Below are positions 9,362 to 18,066 of a DNA stretch of 64,000 nt, piece after piece. The stretch comes from JAEUMD01 sp050246945. Its GTDB lineage: Bacteria > Pseudomonadota > Alphaproteobacteria > Rhizobiales > Hyphomicrobiaceae. The position numbers were made by a program, and so were the translations under genes. Where the stretch lies: the NCBI GenBank assembly GCA_050246945.1, contig JBFWVC010000001.1:1-64000 (forward strand). The letters run 5' to 3'. The first letter of the stretch is position 1; each line of letters begins with the position of its first letter. Under the pieces are notes generated by a model. It was given only the letters and a program-made list of their open reading frames with translations. It did no database searches and was not told where the DNA came from.

Positions 9362-9733
9362 CTAGACCTCCTGCATGGGTCCCGATGGACGCGGCGCAAG
9401 CCGATGGTCGATGAACAGTGCCAGCCATACCGTCGGTTGATCGGGTGCCGTCCACGTCACGCGGTGACGGCAGTGGGCTTCCAGAAAGATCGCATCACCT
9501 GGCCCCAGCTCACGCTCTTGATACTCACCATCTATTGCAAGTCGAGCCTTGCCACAAAGCACCATGACCCATTCGGGATCGCCTTGATCATACCAGAAGC
9601 CTTCAGGCGAGGACTGCCCAAGAGACACTATCCGCTCCAGTCGCACACCTTGGCCGGTGACCACCGCCTCGGTGACCTCGGAAGTCGTTGCGTCGGGTAG
9701 AGAGTTAAATAGATTGAATTTGGACATTTTCAA
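9362..9733 (-). CDS. Cupin-domain protein
   Basis: The 123-residue protein is a single cupin barrel: VMVLCGKARLAIDGE followed by LGPGDAIFLEAHCRHRVTWT, matching the two conserved cupin motifs with histidines near the second. A plausible alternative start is the ATG two codons in. Small cupins of this type bind a metal or sugar-like ligand; the substrate is unknown. It is a single gene, apparently transcribed alone. Confidence 0.8.
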   Translation of the reverse strand: MKMSKFNLFNSLPDATTSEVTEAVVTGQGVRLERIVSLGQSSPEGFWYDQGDPEWVMVLCGKARLAIDGEYQERELGPGDAIFLEAHCRHRVTWTAPDQPTVWLALFIDHRLAPRPSGPMQEV

Positions 9734-10219
9734 ACCGCCTGGACGCGAGCACGATGATTAATGGTGCTGACCACGATCACATAAGCATAGCAGCTCGTAG
9801 CGATTTAATTCGGAAATGGCGCGGCGCAAACGTTACTGTTAAGCCTTGTGGTGTAGGGGCCGCGTAGTCCTACGCTCGTAACATCAACGGTGAAACGATA
9901 AATCTGAAGTCTGAAATGTGATAGTGAACACAAACCCACTCTCTCTTCAGAAAAACCATGGCGCCGCGATCGAAGCTTACCGTTGAGAGCCCAGCAAAGC
10001 TTGGAGCGTCGCGCCGCCACCTGATCGAGGTTTCATTACAAAAGGCCCGATCTACGCGCCGCAAGCATGCGGCACGACGTGTATGGGATATCGACGGCCC
10101 GCAGGTCGGTATCAAGGACTAGGGCGGTCATAAATTGCATGCCGAGTTTATCGGGCGGCCGCGCTGAGATCATGGGCTCAAGGCCAGCTTCCAATCTTTG
10201 CTTTTTGGATGAATTGAGA
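9734..10219. other. Noncoding stretch, no feature recognised
   Basis: About 490 bases separate the cupin gene from the prim-pol gene. Open frames here are short and show no family signature. The stretch should hold the promoters of the two divergent genes, but no clear promoter or operator could be picked out by eye. Confidence 0.5.
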
Positions 10220-11032
10220 ATGCGCGAAGTAAACGAGAAACCGGAAAACGGAAGCGCGCATCTTGAAGCCGCACTCGGCTACCTCGGTCGCGGTTGGTCG
10301 TTGGTGCCAGTGGCTCCACGCACCAAGCGGCCGATCGTCGCGTGGCAGAGTTTCCAGCATCGATTGCCGAGCAAAGACGAGGTCGAGGGCTGGTTCCGAC
10401 GCTGGCCAACCGCAAACCTCGCTGTGGTCACAGGCGCGATTTCAGGCCTCGTTGTCGCCGATATCGATCCCAGGCACGGCGGGAACGAATCGCTTGCGAA
10501 AATGGAGGAAAGGCATGGACCGCTGCCGGAGACAATCGAGGCTAGCACTGGTGGTGGTGGGCGGCACGTCTATTTCGCCCATCCTGGTCATGAGGTGAGA
10601 AACCGAGTGGGGCTCGCGCCGGGTATCGATCTGCGGGGTGATGGCGGATGCATCATCGTGCCGCCGTCAGTGCATCCGTGCGGAAAGCGGTACCGCTGGA
10701 AGCCAGGTCACGCTCCCGGCCAAGTTGAACTCGCCCCGCTACCAATCTGGCTCGAACTATCCAGGTTCCCCAGCGAAGGCGCACGAGGGCATCCGGTTGC
10801 CTATTGGCGCGAGCTTGTCCGTGATGGCGTGCCGGAGGGCCGGCGCAATGCGACCATAGCCTCGTTCGCTGGGCACCTTCTTTGGCATGCGGTCGATCCC
10901 GATGTCGTCATGGAGCTTTTGCTTGCCTGGAACCGGGTCCGATGCAGCCCGCCTCTTCCCGATGAAGAAGTTATTGAGACGGTACGGTCCATCGAGCGCA
11001 CGCACAAACATCAAGCTATTGTAGGTTCATGA
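10220..11032 (+). CDS. Bifunctional DNA primase/polymerase-like protein (orphan prim-pol)
   Basis: The 270-residue protein has the AEP/prim-pol N-terminal domain: NLAVVTGAISGLVVADIDPR carries the metal-binding DxD-type motif, STGGGGRHVYF the second motif, and PGIDLRGDGGCIIVPPSVH the third. A PriCT-like segment follows (GRRNATIASFAGHLLW to VIETVRSIERTH). Such proteins prime DNA synthesis in phages, plasmids and integrated elements, normally fused to or beside a helicase; here none is adjacent. ATG 10220 was chosen because the domain starts just after it. It is probably the surviving piece of a mobile element's replication module (inference). Confidence 0.8.
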   Translation: MREVNEKPENGSAHLEAALGYLGRGWSLVPVAPRTKRPIVAWQSFQHRLPSKDEVEGWFRRWPTANLAVVTGAISGLVVADIDPRHGGNESLAKMEERHGPLPETIEASTGGGGRHVYFAHPGHEVRNRVGLAPGIDLRGDGGCIIVPPSVHPCGKRYRWKPGHAPGQVELAPLPIWLELSRFPSEGARGHPVAYWRELVRDGVPEGRRNATIASFAGHLLWHAVDPDVVMELLLAWNRVRCSPPLPDEEVIETVRSIERTHKHQAIVGS

Positions 11033-11111
11033 ACTAGCAGACCACTTCCAACCTCAACCTACACGCTGGCGTTTTCAAGCGCACGGCAAAAGACCATTCC
11101 TAGGCTACCCG

Positions 11112-11624
11112 ATGAACGATTACTCAGTGCCGATGGCCTACGGCTACCGCGAGGTCGTCGTGATCTTCTGCGGCACGGAGGAGATCGCGCGGCTCAAGCG
11201 ATCCTACGAGCGCGCCGAGTTCATCTGCGATCCCCGCCACTATCTGGCACTCATCGAACAGAAGCCCGAGGCACTCGACCGACCGGCAGCCTTGCAGGGA
11301 TGGCCACTGTCACCAGACTTCATTGACCTGCGGCGGATGCTGGAAAGCCGGATGGGGACCCGTGGCAAGCGAGAGTTCATCCAGGTTCTGCGATTGATGG
11401 AGACGTTCCCCGAGGCCATCGTTGCCGCCGCTGTGAGCGACGCGATCCGGCTTGGCGCCCCAGGCTTCGATGCTGTCAAACAGCTGGTCATTGCCCGTGT
11501 CGAGCATCGTCCGCCCCGGCTCGATACGACGGCGTATCCCTATCTGCCCAAGGCTGACCGTCGCGACAACGCGCGCTGCCGATTATGGGGCGCTTCTCGG
11601 CGCCGGTTGCGGGTGGGCAACTGA
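11112..11624 (+). pseudogene. IS21-family transposase IstA, C-terminal fragment
   Basis: The frame matches the C-terminal third of IS21 transposase IstA: HYLALIEQKPEALDRPAALQ, MGTRGKREFIQVLRLMETF and ARVEHRPPRLDTTAYPYLP. The N-terminal HTH and the DDE catalytic core are absent, and the last residues (CRLWGASRRRLRVGN) diverge, so the frame has shifted at the end. It precedes an IstB remnant in the usual istA-istB order. Confidence 0.8.
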
Positions 11625-11651
11625 AGGCGCAAGTAGAACGGAGACTGCCGC

Positions 11652-11850
11652 ATGACCACCATTGCCACCGACAAGTCCTCGATGGAAAAGGGACAGACCA
11701 AGCCGCAGGTTCAGCTGCATCATCATCTGAAAGCCCTGCGACTTCCGACTCTCCTGTCGCAATATAAAAAGGTGGCCGGGTAGTGCGCCCGTGACAGCGT
11801 CGATGCAGAAGCCATTGCTAAGGTCGCTCATCTCGCGGCGCAGATCTTTC
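11652..11850 (+). pseudogene. IS21-family helper ATPase IstB, N-terminal fragment
   Basis: An ATG at 11652 opens a frame with KPQVQLHHHLKALRLPTLL, the start of IstB. It stops at TAG (11781-11783) in place of a glutamine codon; the frame continues with CARDSVDAEA, as in intact IstB, then homology is lost near 11850. The Walker A motif is absent. The fragment was apparently cut by a later insertion, since an IS3-type fragment follows. Confidence 0.65.
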
Positions 11851-11874
11851 GCCTTTTGATCTCAACTTCGCGCC

Positions 11875-12078
11875 TTGGCGGCTACGATGATCTCAAAATC
11901 TGGGCCGCAAAGTTCGGCAGAAGCCCACGTCCGAGAGATCCGTCGTCAGACACGCCAGCGCTATCGTGTGGGGGAGAAGATCCGCATCACGCTGGAGGGC
12001 CTGCGGGGTGAACATTCGATTGCCGATTTGTGCCGGCGCGAGAGCATCGCCCATACATCGGAGTCAACGTCGTTTTGA
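11875..12078 (+). pseudogene. IS3-family OrfA fragment
   Basis: Residues REIRRQTRQRYRVGEKIRIT and GLRGEHSIADLCRRESIAH match the helix-turn-helix OrfA of IS3-group transposases. The frame ends shortly after the recognition helix, and the usual leucine-zipper and the OrfB catalytic part are absent. It is therefore a short remnant. Confidence 0.65.
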
Positions 12079-12186
12079 TACCCCTCAATGCCGAGGCGAC
12101 GGCATCATCGCAACGTCAAGTTATCGTGGTCACATGCGAGCGGCGCATGCGAGCGGCAAGGGGCATTGCCGTACAGCGGAGGGCAG

Positions 12187-12984
12187 ATGATCGAGCATTC
12201 TGAAACCAATCCAGGCGAGCACTTTGGAGACGTTTTCGAAGAAGAGGCGGATCTGCTGGGCTACTCGCCGATCGATGGTTATGTTGCCCGCGATTTGGGA
12301 CCGGGTTCGCAAGTCGATAGGGGTGCGACGCGGCTCTGGTACCCCGAAGCCGTAACAACATTCGAGATGCCATCGCGAGGGCGCTACAAAGACGACTATC
12401 CGAAAGGCGCCGTCGTGCACTTCACCGCAGGACGATGCGATGACGGCGACCCGCATGCAGAGCAGACAATTCGCCATGGTGCCGGTCAAGGACATTGCTA
12501 TTTTTGTATCTCGCAAACCGGCCGGGTTTACCAAACCGCACCACTCAGCCACTGGGGCTATCACGCCGGCAAGAGCTACCACGCGGGCCTTGGCAGCAGC
12601 CTGTCCGCGAAACTTGTCGGCATCGAGGTTTGCTGCGCGGGACGCGTCAACAAGACCGCAAACGGATACGAGCCGTGGTGGAACAAACCGGGTGCTTCAT
12701 CTAACAATTATTATGTCGAGGAGCAGGTGCGCTTCGCCATTGCTGGTGAAAACATCACGGAGACGGGTCACTACCACAAATACACGCAGAATCAGGAGGT
12801 CTCTCTCGTCAAACTACTTATGTGGCTCCACCAGAATTGCCCAAGCGTATTCGAAATCGGTTACGTCCTCGGGCACGATGAGATTGCTCCCCAGCGGAAG
12901 AACGATCCCGGCGGATCACTGTCGCTGACAATGCCTCAGCTGCGCGTCAGGCTTCAGAAGGAAATCCGGATCCCGACAAGCTGA
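12187..12984 (+). CDS. N-acetylmuramoyl-L-alanine amidase (Amidase_2)
   Basis: The 265-residue protein has an Amidase_2/PGRP fold: GAVVHFTAGRCDDGDPHAEQ supplies the first zinc histidine, SQTGRVYQTAPLSHWGYHAG the middle motif, and LGHDEIAPQRKNDPGG the second histidine and catalytic region. The enzyme cleaves the amide between muramic acid and the stem peptide. No signal peptide is seen at ATG 12187 or in the longer upstream frame, so it may be a phage-type endolysin or be released by lysis (inference). It follows IS debris. Confidence 0.85.
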   Translation: MIEHSETNPGEHFGDVFEEEADLLGYSPIDGYVARDLGPGSQVDRGATRLWYPEAVTTFEMPSRGRYKDDYPKGAVVHFTAGRCDDGDPHAEQTIRHGAGQGHCYFCISQTGRVYQTAPLSHWGYHAGKSYHAGLGSSLSAKLVGIEVCCAGRVNKTANGYEPWWNKPGASSNNYYVEEQVRFAIAGENITETGHYHKYTQNQEVSLVKLLMWLHQNCPSVFEIGYVLGHDEIAPQRKNDPGGSLSLTMPQLRVRLQKEIRIPTS

Positions 12985-13037
12985 TCCGGAAACACCGCAA
13001 TCAGATCCGCGACGCACGCCGCTAAAAGCCCGCAGCC

Positions 13038-13409
13038 GTGGCCTTCGTCGGCCTAATGATAATTGTGGCGGTCCATGCGCCTCCACCTCTGCGTAATGTC
13101 CTGGTCGTAATCTTCGTCTACTGGCGCCGAACTCCTGGCAACACAAAGAGTGCCTCAATAAGCAATGAGAGCCTCAATAATGACACTCACGATCCACTGG
13201 CTCTCACTATGTTTGCAGCGGTATGCCTCCACAAAGCCTGGCCGTTTATTCAGGCGATGAGGCGGAAATCACCGTTCTCTTACATTTTTCCAAACGAGAA
13301 GAATATCGCCCAGCCGAAATTCGCTCCCATGCGGCGTTACTTGGGCATGTTTTATGGTGCAATTGTGCTCTCGATTGCCTGGGCTTCGCTGATGTTGGAT
13401 GTCCACTAG
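13038..13409 (+). CDS. Hypothetical membrane-anchored small protein
   Basis: The 123-codon frame has two hydrophobic stretches: FVGLMIIVAVHAPPPLRNVL at the start and YLGMFYGAIVLSIAWASLML near the end. No family is recognised. A shorter product starting at the methionine before RRKSPFSYIFPN is also possible. The frame lies in decayed mobile DNA, so it may not be expressed. Confidence 0.3.
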   Translation: MAFVGLMIIVAVHAPPPLRNVLVVIFVYWRRTPGNTKSASISNESLNNDTHDPLALTMFAAVCLHKAWPFIQAMRRKSPFSYIFPNEKNIAQPKFAPMRRYLGMFYGAIVLSIAWASLMLDVH

Positions 13410-13421
13410 GGCCTGTTCATC

Positions 13422-13640
13422 TTAGGTAGAAGCGTATCCAGCGTTTCTGAAGTGGTTTGCGCACTCGGCAGCGCTGAAGTGAGGGAGCCATTTGCCGATG
13501 CCGCGCCAAATCGAATCAAGGGTTCGTGCGCGTGCCTTGCGCAGCAGATGCTTCAACTTTGCGAACACTTGCTCAATGAGATTGAGGTCGGGCGAGTAGG
13601 GCGGCAGGAAGTGGAATTTCGAGTCCAGAGACAGCGGGGC
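13422..13640 (-). pseudogene. IS630-family transposase, C-terminal fragment
   Basis: FHFLPPYSPDLNLIEQVFAK is the DDE-domain signature of IS630/Tc1-type transposases, followed by the usual C-terminus SAAECANHFRNAGY. The N-terminal HTH and the first catalytic aspartates are absent. The 5' end is cut at about 13615-13640, where sequence shared with a second copy 430 bases downstream begins. The base run at about 13409-13440 is probably the IS terminal region. Confidence 0.7.
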
Positions 13641-13806
13641 ATTTGGCGCGCGAAGACGGGCTATTCGGGGCGCAGAGACCGCCCGCAACGACGACACAAA
13701 TATGCTAAGCCGCGGTTAGTGCGTGTCGATTAGCGATGCTAAAATAATAAGTAAAATCAATAAATTATGGTTGGTGGCCCGCAAATGATTCGAACCACGA
13801 ACCTCT
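13612..13806. repeat. Copy A of a tandem tRNA-flank repeat
   Basis: This stretch is a diverged direct copy of 14040-14232. Shared blocks include CCAGAGACAGCGG, GGCTATTCG, GCGCAGAGACCG and GCGGTTAGT, in the same order and spacing. It ends in TGGTGGCCCGC and a TTCGAA-type motif, resembling the reverse complement of a tRNA 3' end, but the T-arm stem does not pair. It looks like an old attachment-site arm beside the intact-looking copy B. Confidence 0.6.
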
Positions 13807-14039
13807 CTCTGGTGTTTCACAATGACTCAATGGTCATCCAAGATGAAACCTGCGAAATCATGTGCACCTTATCTTGCTCTTGCTGGTTCAGAGGCGAGCA
13901 CCACTTTCAAGGTGAAAGCATCGCGCTCCGTCGTCGACGGCCTTACGCGATTCGGAGTGACGCGCCTCTTTGAAACCAGTCTCAGATTGGCTACGAACCC
14001 AGTCTCTGCGTCGCAGCTACGGACGGCGCCCGGAAAAGG
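13807..14039. other. Noncoding spacer between the two tRNA-flank repeats
   Basis: About 230 bases with open frames on both strands but no recognised protein. It may be residual DNA of an element lost from between the two att-like arms. Confidence 0.4.
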
Positions 14040-14197
14040 AATTTGGAGGCCAGAGACAGCGGGATATTTGCCGCGCGAAGGCCGGCTATTCGAGGCGCAG
14101 AGACCGGCCAAAACACAACTACGTACGCGCTAACCTGCGGTTAGTCCGAGTCAATTGCCAATGCCAATTTTACGGTTGAAATCAAGGAGTTATGCTT
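14040..14197. repeat. Copy B of the tandem tRNA-flank repeat
   Basis: This is the second copy of the repeat at 13612, read in the same direction and ending directly at the tRNA-Ala 3' fragment. It carries the same ordered blocks (CCAGAGACAGCGG, GGCTATTCG, GCGCAGAGACCG, GCGGTTAGT). It corresponds to the sequence just downstream of the tRNA on the minus strand. Confidence 0.6.
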
Positions 14198-14239
14198 TGG
14201 TGGAGCCGAGGGGAATCGAACCCCTGACCTCTGCAGTGC
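14198..14239 (-). repeat. tRNA-Ala 3'-end fragment, probable attachment site
   Basis: Reading the minus strand, this is the 3' end of a tRNA: a perfect T-arm stem-loop (AGGGG-TTCGATT-CCCCT), acceptor strand CGGCTCC, A and CCA. The anticodon-arm 3' side GCAGAGGTC matches tRNA-Ala. The D-arm and most of the anticodon arm are missing, so it is not a gene. Together with the integrase 174 bases away it fits an att site made by integration into tRNA-Ala. The matching second end was not found in this window. Confidence 0.75.
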
Positions 14240-14412
14240 GATCGGCTCCAGGGGTGTTTTCGCAGGTTCCGGGAGGTTCCGGCAGACACCGCATAACCAT
14301 ATGATTTCATTGTTTTTATTGCGCAGAGGCCCGTTCCATGGGATAACCCTCCTACACGCCAAAGGCCGTCTTGGTATGTGCCCGGTATGTGCCCAGGGGA
14401 CACGTTTTGTTC

Positions 14413-15687
14413 ATGCCCATCTTGAAGCGCAATCACCGTCAGATCCTCGCCGCCAAGGCCATCGATGGAAAGCGCACGCGCTATCGCATCGACGGCGTGC
14501 CGGGCCTGTGGCTGAACGTCGGTCCAAACGGCCAGAAGACCTGGTACGTCCGCTACCAACCGGGCGGCCGCAAAACGCAAACGTTCCGCCAGTATTCCCT
14601 GGGCGATGTCAGGTCCGTCAGTTTGCAGGACGCTACCCAGGCCGCCGGGCGGATCATGACACGCGTGAAGGTCGAGGATCGCGATCCTGTCGCTGAGCGC
14701 GTCGCGAAGAAGCAAGAGGCCCTCACCTTCGGTGAAGTCTTCGACGATTGGTACAAGCGCCACGCGCTCGTGAAGCTCACCCGCGCAGAGACGGATCTCT
14801 CACGTTACCGCAATCACCTCGAAGGAGAGTTCGCGTCCAGGCGCATTGGCGATCTGAAGCGCATTGAGATCGCCCGCTACCGTGACAAGGTGGCGGCCAA
14901 AGCCACGCCCCTCGTCTCGAACGAAGTGCTGGTCCTGATCAACCGTGTTCTCAACTGGGCGCTCGACGAGGGCTTGATCGAAGCCAATCCGGCCGCGCGC
15001 CTGCGTAAAGTGGGCAAGCGCCGGCCGCGCGAGCGCGTCCTCAATAACGCTGGCATGGTGACCTTCTGGCAGGCGCTTGAAGCAACCGAAACAATGACCG
15101 GGGAGCACATGGCGCGCGGCGAGAAGGGTCGCATGCTCTCCCCCGCAACGCGCTCTGTTCTTCGCCTTCTGCTTCTTACCGGGCAGCGACGCTCGGAAGT
15201 GGTGGAGGCTCGAAAGTCGGAGCTGGAGCTCGATATCGACGACCCAGTCTGGACCATTCCAGGCGAGCGCACCAAGAACGGCCTTCTGCATCGCGTCCCG
15301 CTTTGCCCGCTCGCCAAGGCGGAGTTTGCCAGGGCAATTGCCGCGAGCCCGGAGGGGAGTATCTACGTGTTCTCATCACCGGAAACTGAGGAAGACGAGC
15401 CGATTTCCGCCAACGCGGTCACGCGGGCCATGGCGCGTCTGGTCGCCGAGATCAAAATCTCACGCGTCTCGCCGCATGACCTGAGGCGCACCGTCGGCAC
15501 CGAGATGGCGCGCTTAGGGCTGCCGGTTCACGTGCGTTCCCTCGTGCTCAATCACAGCCCTATGAGTCGCGGCGTGACCGACGCGGTCTACAACCGCTAC
15601 GCCTATGACAAGGAGAAGCGTGAGGCTCTCGCCGCATGGGAGGCGCACCTCGCCCAGATTGTCAGCCGACGCGCCAAGGCGGCGTAG
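14413..15687 (+). CDS. int: Tyrosine-type site-specific integrase
   Basis: The 424-residue protein has an N-terminal DUF4102-like arm-binding domain (GVPGLWLNVGPNGQKTWYVRY, about 28-48), a core-binding domain (about 105-205) and a tyrosine recombinase catalytic domain. The catalytic residues are visible: Arg in TGQRRSE (about 259), His and Arg in HDLRRT (355, 358), His in LNHSP (381) and the nucleophile Tyr in AVYNRYAY (393). It probably integrates an element at tRNA-Ala, whose 3' fragment lies just upstream. ATG 14413 was chosen because the domain starts there. Confidence 0.92.
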   Translation: MPILKRNHRQILAAKAIDGKRTRYRIDGVPGLWLNVGPNGQKTWYVRYQPGGRKTQTFRQYSLGDVRSVSLQDATQAAGRIMTRVKVEDRDPVAERVAKKQEALTFGEVFDDWYKRHALVKLTRAETDLSRYRNHLEGEFASRRIGDLKRIEIARYRDKVAAKATPLVSNEVLVLINRVLNWALDEGLIEANPAARLRKVGKRRPRERVLNNAGMVTFWQALEATETMTGEHMARGEKGRMLSPATRSVLRLLLLTGQRRSEVVEARKSELELDIDDPVWTIPGERTKNGLLHRVPLCPLAKAEFARAIAASPEGSIYVFSSPETEEDEPISANAVTRAMARLVAEIKISRVSPHDLRRTVGTEMARLGLPVHVRSLVLNHSPMSRGVTDAVYNRYAYDKEKREALAAWEAHLAQIVSRRAKAA

Positions 15688-15818
15688 AATGCTATTGTCG
15701 GTGGAAGCTGCCGTAGGTGCTTGCCCCACGGCCTCGGAAAATTGATCTGCTTCAACGCACTCAAAATGCCTTCGGCCGAGAATGCGCTGATTGAGCCCAA
15801 GCTGGAGCCTGTAATCAA

Positions 15819-16547
15819 ATGGCCGAGTACAAGGAATACGTTGCCTGGGATGCAACAACGCGCTGGTTTCATTGGATCAATGCGCTTGCCGTTGTCGGGC
15901 TTTTGGGAACCGGGCTCGTCATTCTCTTCGACAATGCACTAGGCCTCTCTGCGGCAGGCAAGGTGACGCTCAAGAGCGTTCACGTCTCCTTCGGCTATGT
16001 CATGGCCGCAAACTTGCTGTGGCGGTTCATCTGGGCCTTCTTCGGCAACCGGTACGCGCAGTGGCGTGCCATCGTTCCGGGCGGCTCCGGCTATCTCTCA
16101 GCGCTACGCGCCTATGCGGCTTCCTTCCTCTCCGGCGAGCCGCAGCAGTATATCGGCCATAATCCACTAGCACGCATCGGCGTCGCGCTGCTGTTACTGC
16201 TGTTGCTTGTTCAAGTCGCAACCGGGCTTGTCATCGCCGGCACCGATCTTTACTGGCCGCCGTTCGGCCGATGGTTTGCAGCATGGGTCGCCGCACCGGG
16301 GGTCGATCCCGCTCTCGTTGTGCCGGGCGCGACGGAGCTCATCGACAAGACTTCCTATGATGCCATGCGAGCATTTCGCCGGCCCTTCGTGGATGTGCAC
16401 GAGATCGCCTTCTATGCCCTCGCCGTGCTGATCGTCCTCCACATCATCGCGGTCGTGATGACGGAGATACATGAAGGTGGCAGTATCACTTCGGCCATGT
16501 TCACGGGTCGCAAAATTCTCTCGCGTCACCCACCCGACGCACCCTAG
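15819..16547 (+). CDS. Cytochrome b561-type membrane protein
   Basis: The 242-residue protein is a cytochrome b/b6-type membrane protein: TRWFHWINALAVVGLLGTG (first heme histidine), VHVSFGYVMAANLLWRF, a third span around LLLLLLLVQVATGLVIAG, and HEIAFYALAVLIVLHIIAVV near the end. It should bind two b hemes and pass electrons across the inner membrane. A second, shorter b-type cytochrome and PepSY proteins follow on the opposite strand, suggesting a common redox module. The long periplasmic insert around 140-190 is more extended than in the shorter paralogue. Confidence 0.85.
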   Translation: MAEYKEYVAWDATTRWFHWINALAVVGLLGTGLVILFDNALGLSAAGKVTLKSVHVSFGYVMAANLLWRFIWAFFGNRYAQWRAIVPGGSGYLSALRAYAASFLSGEPQQYIGHNPLARIGVALLLLLLLVQVATGLVIAGTDLYWPPFGRWFAAWVAAPGVDPALVVPGATELIDKTSYDAMRAFRRPFVDVHEIAFYALAVLIVLHIIAVVMTEIHEGGSITSAMFTGRKILSRHPPDAP

Positions 16548-16717
16548 AACGAGCGCCCTCCGTACCAGAAACGGGAAGTGCATTTGTGTTCGATGAACAC
16601 TTCGCTCGTTGCGCGCCTATGGCTGTAGCGTTGTCGGGATTCGTTTCGGTCGTGCCGGCACCTGAAGCCCGGCGGGTTGCTCCACGCAACGGGCCGGGCG
16701 CGGTGCGGAGAGGCAGC

Positions 16718-17302
16718 TCAGGTCGGACCCATATCAGACTTTCGCTTGCGTCCGGTGATCATCGCCTTCACCAAATTTTCGCGATGCTCGAAGCTGGCGG
16801 CGAGAACGCCCAGCACATGCAGCACGACCAGTGCGACCGTGGCATTGGCCAATGCGCCGTGGATATCCTCCATAGCTTCTGAACCCCAATAGGCATCTGT
16901 GGTCATCAGGTAGCCGGTCGCGCATGTACCGACGAGCATGATAATGAGCGCGACCACCATTAGTCCCCCGGCGGGATTGTGCCCCATGTAGCGGCGTGCT
17001 CTGAGCAGCAGCACGTCACGCAGATAACCAAGTGCCTCCTGTGGTGAGCGCACGAAGTTGGCAAAACGCGCGTGGCGGGGGCCAACGAAGCCCCACACGA
17101 TGCGCAGTGCCAGCAGACCGGCGATGGCATATCCGGCGGAAATGTGCACCCGCTCGATCTCGTCGCCGGTCACATAGGCCGTCGCGAATAACGCCACCAA
17201 CGACCAGTGAAATACGCGAATGAATGGGTCCCAGACTTTGACCGTTGCCGGCGGCGTCGCGCCGCCGGCTTTGGTCATGACGGTGTCATGCGTAGTGTTC
17301 AT
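16718..17302 (-). CDS. Cytochrome b561-type membrane protein (short paralogue)
   Basis: The 194-residue protein has FIRVFHWSLVALFATAYVTG, HISAGYAIAGLLALRIVWGF, a third span GLMVVALIIMLVGTCATGYL, and a fourth with AVALVVLHVLGVLAASFEH. Four heme histidines fit a b561 fold. It lies 11 bases downstream of a PepSY gene on the minus strand, so the pair is probably one transcript. Electron donor and acceptor are unknown. Confidence 0.85.
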   Translation of the reverse strand: MNTTHDTVMTKAGGATPPATVKVWDPFIRVFHWSLVALFATAYVTGDEIERVHISAGYAIAGLLALRIVWGFVGPRHARFANFVRSPQEALGYLRDVLLLRARRYMGHNPAGGLMVVALIIMLVGTCATGYLMTTDAYWGSEAMEDIHGALANATVALVVLHVLGVLAASFEHRENLVKAMITGRKRKSDMGPT

Positions 17303-17313
17303 GGCCTAACTCG

Positions 17314-17589
17314 TTACAGCGTGCCGACGATGTTGCCGTTCGTCGGATCGACGAACAGCTCAACGCGGTTGCCGGCTTTGTCGATGGCATAGAACTCACC
17401 GCAAGCGTTCTTCAGCTTGCCCTTGCGCACCGTGTAACCAAGCGCCTCGAGCTTGCCCTGTAGGGCCTCGACGGCCAGCCACTTGTCCTGGGCGGCGTCG
17501 GTGCAGGGGCGGCCGAGGCTGCCGGCGTAAGCCAGCGATACGGTTCCCAGGACGGCCGCAGCGGCGACAATGGCAATCAACCTTTTCAT
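17314..17589 (-). CDS. PepSY-domain periplasmic protein (91 aa)
   Basis: MKRLIAIVAAAAVLGTVSLA is a Sec signal peptide ending near AYA. The mature part has LQGKLEALGYTVRKGKLK and VELFVDPTNGNIVG, the PepSY repeat, plus two cysteines (PCTDAA, NACGEF) that may form a disulfide. ATG 17589 follows GGGAG and gives the signal peptide; the longer upstream frame does not. PepSY domains occur in periplasmic inhibitors or sensory proteins. It pairs with the minus-strand cytochrome gene and is divergent from another PepSY gene. Confidence 0.85.
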   Translation of the reverse strand: MKRLIAIVAAAAVLGTVSLAYAGSLGRPCTDAAQDKWLAVEALQGKLEALGYTVRKGKLKNACGEFYAIDKAGNRVELFVDPTNGNIVGTL

Positions 17590-17745
17590 GATCAGTCTCC
17601 CTTGATGATCGTGGCCCGCCGCTTGTTGCGTCGAGCTGTTGCAGGACACTGCACGAGTGGCGCTGACCGGGAGCTGTTGATCCATGTCAGCGACCTGTCA
17701 GGTCGCCTGCGGCATGTTGTGCGCATGAAAAACGATAGGTATATT

Positions 17746-18066
17746 ATGAAGTTATGCGTTGGAGCGGCGATGGTCATGTTGACCGCTTTCCTGACGGCTC
17801 TGGCGCTGCCGCTACGTGCAGATGAGGCCGAGCGTCATGAGCGCGATCAAGCACGTCGCGCGGTGCAGAGGGGCGAAATCCGCTCACTGGAGGATATCCT
17901 CGCGTCCCTTCGCGGCAAGCTGCCGGGAGAAATTGCGGGAGTCGATATCGAACGCGAGGACGGTCGCTGGCTCTACGAGTTTCGCGTGATCGACACCAAC
18001 GGCAATCTGTTCGAGGTCTATGTCGATCCCCGGACGGGAACCATCGAGCGCACAAAGGAGAAGTGA
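17746..18066 (+). CDS. PepSY-domain periplasmic protein upstream of the two-component pair
   Basis: The protein starts at ATG 17746 (alternatively 17725) with MKLCVGAAMVMLTAFLTALA as signal peptide. The mature part has DILASLRGKLPGEIAGVDIE and FEVYVDPRTGTIERTKEK, the PepSY C-terminal motif. An AGG lies about 6 bases upstream of ATG 17746. It overlaps the response regulator by one base (TGATG), so the three genes form one operon. A sensory or inhibitory role for the sensor kinase is a fair guess. Confidence 0.78.
   Translation: MKLCVGAAMVMLTAFLTALALPLRADEAERHERDQARRAVQRGEIRSLEDILASLRGKLPGEIAGVDIEREDGRWLYEFRVIDTNGNLFEVYVDPRTGTIERTKEK

Noticed and set aside
13772..13806. Possible second tRNA 3' end
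   Set aside because: The T-arm stem does not pair and the anticodon and D arms are absent, so it is kept only as part of repeat A and not called a tRNA.
13822..14133. 103-codon frame between the tRNA-flank repeats
   Set aside because: It crosses the repeat boundary and consists of repeat sequence; similar frames are commonly annotated over such flanks without support.
14182..14300. Complete tRNA gene beside the integrase
   Set aside because: GGAGCCG occurs upstream and could suggest an acceptor strand, but only 17 bases separate it from the T-arm, so D and anticodon arms cannot form.
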